Origin: G963662605 sp963667005
GTDB lineage: Bacteria > Bacteroidota > Ignavibacteria > Ignavibacteriales > Ignavibacteriaceae
Length of the DNA: 64,000 nt
Direction: 5' to 3'
Assembly: GCA_963667005.1 (NCBI GenBank)
Contig: OY762937.1
Span: 1,984,001 to 2,048,000 of the forward strand
Shown one piece after another: positions 35,505 through 44,273 of this stretch. The stretch's first letter is position 1, and each line of letters starts with the position of its first letter. The notes below the pieces were generated by a model. It was not told the DNA's origin, ran no database searches, and saw only the letters and a list, made by a program, of their open reading frames with translations. The position numbers were made by a program, and so were the translations under genes.

Positions 35505-36455
35505 ATGAAAAAAACAGCGGTAGTTTTATTTAACCTGGGCGGCCCGGATTCTCTTGAAGCTGTCCAACCGTTTTTGGAAAACTTATTCAACGATCCTGAT
35601 ATATTCAAACTTCCATTCCAAAAACAATTTGCCTCGTTAATCTCGAAGCGGCGTTCACCAAAAATTGTTGAAGAGTATAAGCTGATCGGCGGCAAATCCC
35701 CGATTGGATACTGGACAGAATTACAGCGGTCGCTTTTAGAATCAAGGCTTCGCCAGATCAATCCGCAGCTTGATGTGTTCATAGCCATGCGGTATTGGAA
35801 ACCTTTGACCTCAGAGACCGCGCAATTAATAGCTGCGCGTGGCTACGAAAAGATCATTCTTCTTCCGTTATATCCTCATTATTCAATCTCTACAACGGGT
35901 TCTTCATATAATGAGTGGAAGCGCTATTTTAAACAAGACGTCCAAACCGCTTATATCCGCAGCTATCAGGCTAACGAATTTTATATAAAAGCTCTTAATG
36001 CAAAAATTGACGAAGGTCTGAAGCTATTTTCAGAGGATGTGCGCGGCGATGTGCATCTGGTCTTCAGCGCGCATGGGACACCTCAAAGCTATGTGAAGAA
36101 AGGTGATCCGTACAGCTTCCAAATACAGCAGACCATTTTTGAAGTAATGAATTTACGGGGTGGTTCGCTCGGGCATTCAATTTGTTATCAAAGCAAAGTC
36201 GGACCGATGAAATGGCTTGAGCCTTCAACAAGTACGACTATTGAATCATTAGCCGCGCAGGGTAAAAAGAACGTACTCATAATTCCTGTCAGTTTTGTGT
36301 CCGATCACATTGAAACTTTATTCGAGCTTAATATCGAATACCGCCACATCGCAGAAAAATGCGGTATAACTAATTATTTTGTCATGCCGGGACTAAACGA
36401 CTCGCCGAAGTTTGTTGACGCGTTATATAGTCTGGTAATAAATCAAGTTGAATAG
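35505..36455 (+). CDS. hemH: Ferrochelatase
   Basis: Inserts Fe2+ into protoporphyrin IX, the last heme step. Seen: NLGGPDSLEAVQPFL at the start, YKLIGGKSPI, LPLYPHYS, the catalytic-His motif FSAHGTP near residue 187, and CYQSKVGPMKWLEPST. 316 residues, usual bacterial size. It ends two bases before the protoporphyrinogen oxidase gene. Confidence 0.95.
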   Translation: MKKTAVVLFNLGGPDSLEAVQPFLENLFNDPDIFKLPFQKQFASLISKRRSPKIVEEYKLIGGKSPIGYWTELQRSLLESRLRQINPQLDVFIAMRYWKPLTSETAQLIAARGYEKIILLPLYPHYSISTTGSSYNEWKRYFKQDVQTAYIRSYQANEFYIKALNAKIDEGLKLFSEDVRGDVHLVFSAHGTPQSYVKKGDPYSFQIQQTIFEVMNLRGGSLGHSICYQSKVGPMKWLEPSTSTTIESLAAQGKKNVLIIPVSFVSDHIETLFELNIEYRHIAEKCGITNYFVMPGLNDSPKFVDALYSLVINQVE

Positions 36456-36457
36456 AT

Positions 36458-37855
36458 ATGGTAGATTTAACAACAAAAAAACAAGTTATCGTTTTGGGCG
36501 CCGGAGCTTCCGGATTGGCCACCGCTTATTGGTTATTCAAGAACGGTTACGATGTTATCGTGCTTGAAAAAAATGCCGAGGCCGGCGGTTCAATGGAAAG
36601 CGTCCGGATGGACGGATACATGTTTGACAAGGGACCGAACAGCGGCCTGGAAATTACACCCTTAATTAAAACGCTCGTAAATGATTTGAATCTTGCAGAC
36701 GAGATGGTGTACGCGAATGATAAAGGAGATAAAAGATACATTCTGCGCGATGGTGAATTGCATCAACTGCCGATGAATCCCTATTTATTTTTGAAATCAA
36801 AACTCTTCTCAACAAAGGGTAAACTTAGATTATTACTGGAACCGTTTATCGGAAGATCCAACGACGGATACTATCAGAGTATTTCGGAATTCGTAGCACG
36901 CCGGTTCGGTAAGGAATTTTTGGACTACGCGATTAATCCGTTTGTCGCAGGAGTGTATGCGGGCAGACCGGATGCACTGAGCGTTAAGTCATCCTTCCCG
37001 AAGCTCTATGAATTGGAAGAAAAATACGGTGGAGTTATTGTTGGCACCATCCGTGGTATAAAAGAGAGAAAGAAAAGAGAAGAAACATCAAAGCAAAGCG
37101 CAAAGATGTTTTCCTTCATTCACGGAATGCAATCCTTACCAAAAGCTATTGCCGCCAGAATGGGCGAGCGGGTATTCTGTCTATCGGATATTACCAATAT
37201 TGCAAAAACCGGAGACCATTACGCCGTTTCATTTAATAATGCCGGTGTTATGCGTACGGTTGAGGCCGATTGTGTTATTTCAACGCTTCCGGCATATACA
37301 TCATCTAAGATATTTTCTTCTTTGATCCCTGATTCGGCTAAGCACTTTGACAGCGTCTACTATCCTCCTGTACTCGTTTTGCTCATCGGATTTAAGCAGG
37401 AAGATATTAAGCGTCCGCTCGACGGATTCGGATTCCTGATTCCTGAGGCGGAAAAGAAAACATTCTTGGGTGCCATCTGGAGTTCGGTGCTTTTCCCGGC
37501 TCGTGCACCGAAAGAAACAGAATGTTTTACTTTGTTCATCGGCGGCTCAAGAAATGCTGATCTGTTTGAACAAAGCAAAGATGAAATTATTAAAAAGAGC
37601 ATAGCAGAGTTTAAAGAAATTATGAAAATTGAGGCTGAACCGGAGTTTGTTTCATCCCGGTTCTGGCAGAAATCGATTCCCCAGTATAATCTCGGATACA
37701 TTGAAAAAGAGAATTATTTCGATAACGTGGAAAAAGAATTTCCGGGATTATTGATAAGCGGAAATTTCCGGAGAGGAATTTCAGTAGGCGATTGCATTAA
37801 AAATTCAGAAGTAGTGTATACAAAAGCCGCCGAATATTTAGCGGCAAAAAAATGA
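36458..37855 (+). CDS. hemY: Oxygen-dependent protoporphyrinogen oxidase
   Basis: FAD enzyme that oxidises protoporphyrinogen IX to protoporphyrin IX using O2, the step before HemH. Seen: N-terminal Rossmann motif VLGAGASGLATAYWL with the Glu of VLEKNAEAGG, FDKGPNSGLEI, NPFVAGVYAGRP, and a C-terminal ISGNFRRGISVGDCI FAD motif. 465 residues. Directly between hemH and hemB. The HemY/HemG-type distinction rests on length and FAD motifs; HemG-type is a small flavodoxin. Confidence 0.92.
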   Translation: MVDLTTKKQVIVLGAGASGLATAYWLFKNGYDVIVLEKNAEAGGSMESVRMDGYMFDKGPNSGLEITPLIKTLVNDLNLADEMVYANDKGDKRYILRDGELHQLPMNPYLFLKSKLFSTKGKLRLLLEPFIGRSNDGYYQSISEFVARRFGKEFLDYAINPFVAGVYAGRPDALSVKSSFPKLYELEEKYGGVIVGTIRGIKERKKREETSKQSAKMFSFIHGMQSLPKAIAARMGERVFCLSDITNIAKTGDHYAVSFNNAGVMRTVEADCVISTLPAYTSSKIFSSLIPDSAKHFDSVYYPPVLVLLIGFKQEDIKRPLDGFGFLIPEAEKKTFLGAIWSSVLFPARAPKETECFTLFIGGSRNADLFEQSKDEIIKKSIAEFKEIMKIEAEPEFVSSRFWQKSIPQYNLGYIEKENYFDNVEKEFPGLLISGNFRRGISVGDCIKNSEVVYTKAAEYLAAKK

Positions 37856-37889
37856 TTATATCAAGATGAATGATTAGTTGAGGTTTACC

Positions 37890-38861
37890 ATGGCAGAATT
37901 GAATATTAAAAGACACAGAAGACTCCGTTACAACCCGCTGGTTCGGGATATGGTTCGTGAAACGGTGTTAACGAAGAACGATTTGATTTATCCGATGTTT
38001 GTGGTTCACGGTGAAAACGTGAAACATGAAATATCTTCGATGCCCGGTGTGTTCCAGTTTTCGATTGATAATCTGGTGGTAGAATGTAAAGAGATCGCTG
38101 CGTTGGGTATCCCCGCGATTATCTTATTCGGAATTCCGGAGCATAAAGATGAAGTCGGTTCTGAAGCCTATGCTGAGAACGGCATCATACAACAGGCAAT
38201 CCGAGCAATTAAAAAAGAAGTAAAGAATTTACTCGTTATTACCGATGTGTGCATGTGTGAGTATACTTCGCATGGACACTGTGGTGTTTTGCATGGCGAC
38301 GAAGTGCTTAACGACGAGACCGTTAATCTTTTGGCAAGAGAAGCAGTATCGCATGCTGAAGCCGGAGCCGATATGATCGCTCCTTCCGATATGATGGACG
38401 GACGCATATATGCAATTCGCAAAGCCCTAGATTATAAAGGTTTCAACAAAATTCCGATTATGAGTTATGCCGCCAAATATGCTTCAGGATATTATGGCCC
38501 GTTCCGTGAGGCGGCTGAATCAACTCCCGCGTTCGGTGACCGCCGTTCACACCAAATGGATATTGCCAATACTAACGAAGCATTGCGCGAAGTTGAAACC
38601 GATATTGCCGAAGGTGCCGATATTGTTATGGTAAAACCGGCCGGCGCATATCTGGATGTTATCTATCGGGTAAAAGAAAAATTTGGAATGCCGACAGCAG
38701 CATATCAGGTGAGCGGAGAGTACGCAATGATTAAAGCCGCGGCTCAGAATGGCTGGATTGACGGCCAACGCATCATGCTGGAATCCTTGCTTGCAATTAA
38801 AAGAGCAGGTGCGGATATGATTCTGACATATTTCGCGAAGGATGTAGCCAAGCTCCTATAG
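37890..38861 (+). CDS. hemB: Delta-aminolevulinic acid dehydratase (porphobilinogen synthase)
   Basis: Condenses two ALA into porphobilinogen. Seen: a zinc-type DVCMCEYTSHGHCG motif, the first active-site lysine in IMSYAAKYASGYYGPF, and the Schiff-base lysine in MVKPAGAYLDV. Start ATG 37890 (323 residues) because GAGG lies six bases upstream; a TTG at 37878 would add four residues. The heme genes here run hemH-hemY-hemB, without hemA, C, D or E. Confidence 0.95.
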   Translation: MAELNIKRHRRLRYNPLVRDMVRETVLTKNDLIYPMFVVHGENVKHEISSMPGVFQFSIDNLVVECKEIAALGIPAIILFGIPEHKDEVGSEAYAENGIIQQAIRAIKKEVKNLLVITDVCMCEYTSHGHCGVLHGDEVLNDETVNLLAREAVSHAEAGADMIAPSDMMDGRIYAIRKALDYKGFNKIPIMSYAAKYASGYYGPFREAAESTPAFGDRRSHQMDIANTNEALREVETDIAEGADIVMVKPAGAYLDVIYRVKEKFGMPTAAYQVSGEYAMIKAAAQNGWIDGQRIMLESLLAIKRAGADMILTYFAKDVAKLL

Positions 38862-38951
38862 CCGGATTTCAATTAGAAATTTTTTAATAAGTTATCGGTA
38901 GGCAAAAACAATAGAATTTCAGGGCATCCCGATATAAAAAAAGAGAATAGA

Positions 38952-40427
38952 ATGAAAATTGCTTTTGCTTCTTCTGAAGTATATCCATTTGCAAAAACAG
39001 GCGGTTTGGGGGATGTCATCGGAGCGTTGCCGAAAGCTTTGCGCCAGTCCGGCTGTGATGTAAAAGTATTTGTCCCCAAATACGCGATTATAGATCACTC
39101 CAAATTCGTTTTGACATATGACTGGTCTATTGGTGAAATGCCAATCCGTGTTGCGGGTAAAACCCACAACGTGAACGTTTATATGTCCACTCTCCCTGAT
39201 TCAAATGTTGAAGTATATTTCATAGACTGTCCGTTTTTCTTCGACCGCCCGAATATTTATACCCGTGATCATGATGAAGATGAGAGATTTATTCTCTACT
39301 CAAAAGCAGTAATCGAGTCACTTCAAAGACTGCAATGGAAACCGGACATTATACACTGCAATGATTGGCAGACCGGGTTGATTCCTTTCTATATTAAAGA
39401 GAACTACAATTGGGATTACAAATTCTTCGGTGAAACCGCTACGGTAATGTCTATTCATAATGTGGCGTATCAGGGACGCTTTCCAAAGGAAACAGTGGGA
39501 AAAGCGGAAATAAGATCCGAACTATATTATCCCAATAGCCCAATTGAGGTTTGGGGTTCGGTTTGCTTTTTGAAGATCGGATTGATGTATGCCGATGTGC
39601 TTAACACCGTTAGCAAGACCTACGCCGAAGAAATAACTACATCCGACAAGGGCATGGGTCTGCAAGGTGTTCTCCGTTATAGGATAAATGATTTTTACGG
39701 CATTCTGAACGGTGTTGATTATTCAGTATGGAGCCCGCAATCGGATAAACATATTCCTTATCATTTTTTTCCGGAAAATCTGGAAGGCAAACAGAAGAAC
39801 AAAGAATACTTGTTGAATAGACTTCATCTGCCGGTTAAACCGGGTGTGCCGCTTATCGGAATTGTGTCCAGATTAGTAGATCAAAAAGGATTTGACCTTT
39901 TTGCTGATAGCCTAACCGAATTGATGCAGTTTAATGCACAATGGATAATATTAGGTTCCGGTGATGAACGATTGGAAAATCTTTTTAGGGGATTGTCCTA
40001 TGCGTTTCCGGAGAATGTATCAACATATATCGGTTTTAATAACGAATTATCCCATCTCATTGAAGCGGGTTCGGATATATTTCTTATGCCTTCTCAATAT
40101 GAGCCATGCGGCTTGAATCAAATTTATAGTTTGAAGTACGGTACAGTTCCAATTGTCCGCAAGACCGGCGGGCTCGCTGATACGGTGAATGATTGGCATG
40201 AAATGACACATTTAGGGCGTGACACAGGCACCGGTTTTTCATTTGTTGATTACAGTTCATTGGCACTTGTTTCAACGGTAAGGCGCGCGTTGGAAGTATA
40301 TGGACAGAAGGAAAACTGGTCGAAAATAATGCAAAACGGAATGGCGCAGGATTTTTCCTGGGATGTTTCTGCCAAAGAGTATATTGAGCTTTATAAAAAA
40401 GCCATATACAATAGAAGGGTTATGTAG
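38952..40427 (+). CDS. glgA: Glycogen synthase (GT5)
   Basis: Transfers glucose from ADP-glucose (or UDP-glucose) to a growing glucan. Seen: the N-terminal KTGGLGDVIGALPKAL ADP-glucose-binding loop, HCNDWQTGLIP, GIVSRLVDQKGFDL, and the C-terminal PSQYEPCGLNQIYS...KTGGLADTV acceptor/nucleotide loop with the catalytic Glu. 491 residues. It lies four bases before the RlmI-like gene; no glgC or glgB nearby. Confidence 0.95.
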   Translation: MKIAFASSEVYPFAKTGGLGDVIGALPKALRQSGCDVKVFVPKYAIIDHSKFVLTYDWSIGEMPIRVAGKTHNVNVYMSTLPDSNVEVYFIDCPFFFDRPNIYTRDHDEDERFILYSKAVIESLQRLQWKPDIIHCNDWQTGLIPFYIKENYNWDYKFFGETATVMSIHNVAYQGRFPKETVGKAEIRSELYYPNSPIEVWGSVCFLKIGLMYADVLNTVSKTYAEEITTSDKGMGLQGVLRYRINDFYGILNGVDYSVWSPQSDKHIPYHFFPENLEGKQKNKEYLLNRLHLPVKPGVPLIGIVSRLVDQKGFDLFADSLTELMQFNAQWIILGSGDERLENLFRGLSYAFPENVSTYIGFNNELSHLIEAGSDIFLMPSQYEPCGLNQIYSLKYGTVPIVRKTGGLADTVNDWHEMTHLGRDTGTGFSFVDYSSLALVSTVRRALEVYGQKENWSKIMQNGMAQDFSWDVSAKEYIELYKKAIYNRRVM

Positions 40428-40430
40428 AAC

Positions 40431-41615
40431 ATGACACCAACCGTTCGAGTTGTATTGCGTTCAAAAGAAGAGGGAAGAATATTACGGGGACACCAGTGGA
40501 TATTTAGCAATGAGATCGCTGCGATAGAAGGTGACGCCCAAAACGGTGATTTCGTATCTATCTATTCTCATCAAGGAAACTTCCTGGGGTGTGGATTTTA
40601 TAATAAAAATTCGCTCATCGCTGTCAGAATATTTACTAACACTCCGGATTTTGATATCTATTCTCTCTTTGCTGAAAAACTGAAGAAAGCCTTTACTCTG
40701 CGGAAAACCATGTTTCCGGATAGAGACTCTTTCAGATTTGTATTCAGTGAAAGTGATTTTCTCCCCGGATTGATAATTGACAAATACAATGACACATTTG
40801 TTCTTCAGATAAATTCTGCCGGTATGGAAGCTAACAAATCCGTAATAGCGGCTATTCTTCAAAGTGAGTATCATGCAAAAAATATTTTTACCATGCATGA
40901 TGAATACTTCAGAAGGATGGAAGGGCTTACTCCTGATAATGAGATTCTTATAGGCGAGCAGGGAACTGAAATTATTTCAGATGGCGAAATCAACTTTCGA
41001 ATAGAATTCAGTGCCACTCAAAAAACAGGATTCTTTTTCGATCAGGTTGCTAACAGAAAATATGCAAAGCAATTGACTTCCGGTAAAACTGTTCTGGATG
41101 CTTTTTGTAATTCAGGAGGTTTCGGGCTGCATGCGCTTAACGCAGATGCTTCTCATGTTACGTTCGTTGATGGTTCTTCATCCGAGATGCTCAATGTTAA
41201 GGAGAACCTGGTGCTTAATGGAATGCTCAACGAAGAACAATATGAGCTGGTGTGTGATGATGTGTTCGCTTATTTGGAAAAGTGTGCCGCTCAAAATAAG
41301 TTTTTTGATCTAGTGCTCATTGACCCACCTGCCTTTGCGAAAAATAAAAAATCAGTCAAAACTGCTATTAAGGGGTATGAGAAGTTGCATCGTTTAGCAT
41401 TGAACATTGTAAATTCTGGTGGATTCCTGTTATCAACTTCATGTTCCCAACATGTAACAAAAGAAGAATATCTTCAGGTTGCAGCTCAAGCTGCCCGTAA
41501 ATCCGGCACCACGATTCAACTATTATATTCAGCCGGTGCATCTTCAGATCACCCGGTTTTATTGAGTATGCCTGAAACCGAATATCTGAAATTTATAGTT
41601 TACCGCAAGTGCTAG
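40431..41615 (+). CDS. Class I SAM-dependent rRNA methyltransferase (RlmI-like)
   Basis: 394 residues. An N-terminal PUA RNA-binding domain (LRGHQWIFSNEIA...) is followed by a catalytic Rossmann domain with VLDAFCNSGGFGLHAL (SAM motif I), VLIDPPAFAKNKK (motif IV DPP) and LSTSCSQHV (catalytic-Cys-like, motif VI). RlmI methylates C1962 of 23S rRNA in E. coli; here only the family level is supported. It is the last gene before the long leader of the thioester protein. Confidence 0.88.
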   Translation: MTPTVRVVLRSKEEGRILRGHQWIFSNEIAAIEGDAQNGDFVSIYSHQGNFLGCGFYNKNSLIAVRIFTNTPDFDIYSLFAEKLKKAFTLRKTMFPDRDSFRFVFSESDFLPGLIIDKYNDTFVLQINSAGMEANKSVIAAILQSEYHAKNIFTMHDEYFRRMEGLTPDNEILIGEQGTEIISDGEINFRIEFSATQKTGFFFDQVANRKYAKQLTSGKTVLDAFCNSGGFGLHALNADASHVTFVDGSSSEMLNVKENLVLNGMLNEEQYELVCDDVFAYLEKCAAQNKFFDLVLIDPPAFAKNKKSVKTAIKGYEKLHRLALNIVNSGGFLLSTSCSQHVTKEEYLQVAAQAARKSGTTIQLLYSAGASSDHPVLLSMPETEYLKFIVYRKC

Positions 41616-41619
41616 AGTA

Positions 41620-41648
41620 ATCGTTCATCTACTTTAATATTCGCATAT
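41620..41648 (+). promoter_or_regulatory. Conserved 29-bp upstream block, copy 2
   Basis: 23 of 29 bases match the block at 29366-29394 upstream of the first surface protein, including an identical ATCGTTCATCTA. Here it is 236 bases from the -24-like GG. It begins five bases past the stop of the methyltransferase gene. Confidence 0.5.
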
Positions 41649-41854
41649 CTCAATTTCTCTTCAAAGAGCAAGAATACTCTCAAAATCCTCATAATGCTTT
41701 ATAAAATAATAAGTTACGGGGATATTGCTATATCGTGCAAATGGGGGAGATTTTATACCCAAAACGCTACATAATCTTAAAATGAGACAGTAGACAAACA
41801 CCTAAAAATAATATAAAAACTGGAAATACAGTCGATAAACGAAGAATAATCGTT

Positions 41855-41871
41855 TGGCACGATTTGTGGAA
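41855..41871 (+). promoter_or_regulatory. Sigma-54-like -24/-12 promoter, copy 2
   Basis: TTGGCACG-ATTT-GTGGA. The -24 half is identical to that at 29404; the -12 half is weaker (GTGG instead of TTGC) at the same spacing. It is 38 bases before the ATG of the thioester protein. Convincing mainly because of the parallel site. Confidence 0.5.
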
Positions 41872-41908
41872 TTTCAATGCTGTAATCATTTTAATAAAAG
41901 GTGTTTTC

Positions 41909-44188
41909 ATGAAACAATTTTTCTCAACTTTAGCTCTAATGGTCATTACAACTTTATTGGTTGTTAACGTAAGTCTGGCGGGTATTAAAAGCACTGCCAT
42001 TGTAACTTCAGTTGATAAAGCAATCACAGTTACTTTACCGGCTCCTTATAACGAAACTGTGTACGCAGGTACATTCGCTGCTACAATAGACGGCAAAGCA
42101 ACTAGCCTATATTGTATTGATATTTCGAATCCACTTGTTTATAACTCTGCCTATTCAGATATTGAAAAAACAAACGATACTCTCTCATACATTCTGAATA
42201 ACTACTATCCGTATAAAACCGGTTATTCAGGAATGTTAAGCCCGGAGGCAAATGAAGCAGGCGCAGTTCAGCTTGCTTTATGGCATTTTACCGATGGATT
42301 GAATATCAGTAATGTAACAGGCGACGCTAATGTTAAAACAAGAGCTTTGGCAATCGTTTCAGATGCCTTGGCTAATGCGCACTCTTTCAGTCTCAATACT
42401 TTTTCAATTACGTTTCCATCTCAATCATATAATGTCGGAGATGTAATAAGTTTTACTGTTAAAGCTTTCAACGAACAGGGTTTGGCCATGTCGGGAGTTT
42501 CTATAACACTTTCGACTACTGCCGGTACGCTGAGCACAACAACAACTACTACAGGAGCAAACGGTGTTAGCCCTGTTATTACATTAACCCCAGGTTCAGG
42601 CACAACAACTGCTACGATCACTGCAACCGGAGTTGTCGGTATTCCTTCCGGTACGAAATACTACAACAGTACAAATCCAAACACAAAGCAGAAACTGATT
42701 CTTGCTAAACCTACAACAGCCAGCCGTACTATTACGCAGGTTGTAAACTGGACATACCCATTGGTTCTTAATGTTACCAAGACCGCTGATAAAAACACTT
42801 GCAAAAACGGTGATGTTATTAACTACACGATTAAAGCAATTAATTCCGGTATGGCAAATGCAACTAACGTTAAGGTATCAGATCAGTTAGCTGCTGCGTT
42901 ACAGTATGTTTCAAGCTCACCAGCCGGTGAATATAATGCAACAACCGGTATTTGGAGTGTCGGCTCATTGAATGCCGGTGCAACAAAAACCTTAACCATT
43001 CAGGTTAAAGTCAATTTAGGTGCGGACCTTTCAGTGTTAAATCTTGGTGTCGCTAAAGATTATAACGTATTTGTACTTGATACTATTCAATCATCACATT
43101 GTGATATTCAAGGCAAACTTGCAGCAGGAAAATATGCTGAATTGAGCGGCTATAGTGTTGGAGATCAGCTCCAGGCCGGTTCAGGTAACGTAGCTGTAGT
43201 AGGCGAACACTTGAGTTTCATGGTTGGACGTGTATATAACGGAAAAGCCGTTTATGGCAAATATATTACATCAACAAGCGCCTTTTCAGCGGATGACGGC
43301 ATCGTACAGGATTCAACAGTTATTGATTTTGACGCAGCTGCAGTAAAACTGCGCAACTTATCAAATCAGTTGTCATTACTGACCACAAACGGTTCGCAGA
43401 CTTTGGAATATAATCACCTTGCATTAAAAGGTACTAACAGTACATTGAACGTATTCCATATTAACGGTTCGGATCTTTCGACGATCAATGATTTTTCAAT
43501 TGATGTCCCAACCGGTTCAACTGTTGTTGTCAATGTTGATGGCAATAACATTGAGTGGCATGGTGGATTCGAGATTTACGGAACCACAAAGGATAAAGTT
43601 TTAATGAACTTCTATAATGCAACAGCAATTACAGTTTCAGGCATTGAAGTTACAGCGTCAGTTCTTGCTCCATATGCAACTTTCAACTTCCCGGTAGGTT
43701 TGATGACCGGTCAGTTAATCTGCAAAACGATGCTCGGCAGCGGCCAGTTCAATTTGTGCCCATTTACCGGTTCAGGTGCTATCGACACAACAATTGCAAA
43801 CGTAGCTTCGCTTGTCAGTGCTGAAAAAGCTAGTATGAAAATTGCGACACGCGCTATTTCCAGCTACGCTTTGTTGACGACAGATAAGATTTCTGCGGTA
43901 AAATCAGAATCATCTACAGTTCCAAGTCAATTCAAGCTTGACCAGAACTATCCGAATCCGTTCAATCCTTCAACAACAATCAGTTATTCAGTTGCTAAGA
44001 GAGAACATGTTAACATCTCGGTATTCGCGATTGATGGTAGACTTGTTACTACATTGGTTAACAATGAAATCGAACCCGGTAATTATTCTGTCAGCTTTAA
44101 CGCAGCAAATTTGAACAGTGGTGTTTACTTCTACCGCTTCGCTTCAAATTCGATGAATACTGTAAAGAAAATGATCTTGATGAAGTAA
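41909..44188 (+). CDS. T9SS surface adhesin with N-terminal Cys-Gln thioester domain
   Basis: 759 residues. Seen in order: signal peptide (1-24); a compact domain with LYCIDISNPL (Cys69) and GAVQLALWHFTDG (Gln121), which matches the two-part signature of thioester (TED) domains in Gram-positive adhesins, where a Cys and a Gln side chain form an internal thioester that bonds covalently to host proteins; an Ig-like domain of Big_1 type with Thr-rich loops (about 165-260); a DUF11 domain (about 285-370); a choice-of-anchor A domain (about 372-620); and a T9SS sorting domain from about 690 (DQNYPNPFNPST). ATG chosen with AAAGGTG upstream. It shares its last three modules with the protein at 29457. 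The thioester call is motif-based. Confidence 0.82.
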   Translation: MKQFFSTLALMVITTLLVVNVSLAGIKSTAIVTSVDKAITVTLPAPYNETVYAGTFAATIDGKATSLYCIDISNPLVYNSAYSDIEKTNDTLSYILNNYYPYKTGYSGMLSPEANEAGAVQLALWHFTDGLNISNVTGDANVKTRALAIVSDALANAHSFSLNTFSITFPSQSYNVGDVISFTVKAFNEQGLAMSGVSITLSTTAGTLSTTTTTTGANGVSPVITLTPGSGTTTATITATGVVGIPSGTKYYNSTNPNTKQKLILAKPTTASRTITQVVNWTYPLVLNVTKTADKNTCKNGDVINYTIKAINSGMANATNVKVSDQLAAALQYVSSSPAGEYNATTGIWSVGSLNAGATKTLTIQVKVNLGADLSVLNLGVAKDYNVFVLDTIQSSHCDIQGKLAAGKYAELSGYSVGDQLQAGSGNVAVVGEHLSFMVGRVYNGKAVYGKYITSTSAFSADDGIVQDSTVIDFDAAAVKLRNLSNQLSLLTTNGSQTLEYNHLALKGTNSTLNVFHINGSDLSTINDFSIDVPTGSTVVVNVDGNNIEWHGGFEIYGTTKDKVLMNFYNATAITVSGIEVTASVLAPYATFNFPVGLMTGQLICKTMLGSGQFNLCPFTGSGAIDTTIANVASLVSAEKASMKIATRAISSYALLTTDKISAVKSESSTVPSQFKLDQNYPNPFNPSTTISYSVAKREHVNISVFAIDGRLVTTLVNNEIEPGNYSVSFNAANLNSGVYFYRFASNSMNTVKKMILMK

Positions 44189-44218
44189 TCTGCTCTCAAG
44201 AAGACACCTATTAAAATG

Positions 44219-44246
44219 AAAACCGTCCCTTAGGGGACGGTTTTTT
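44219..44246 (+). terminator. Rho-independent terminator after the thioester adhesin
   Basis: Stem AAAACCGTCCC / GGGACGGTTTT with loop TTAG, followed by T's. It lies about 30 bases after the stop and 28 bases before the end of the convergent kinase gene, so it could serve both. Confidence 0.92.
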
Positions 44247-44273
44247 ATTTTAAAACTGATAAGGTTGTGGTGT

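Noticed and set aside
41864..41908. Upstream start of the thioester protein
   Set aside because: It would overlap the -12 promoter region and displace the signal peptide; AAAGGTG fits ATG 41909.
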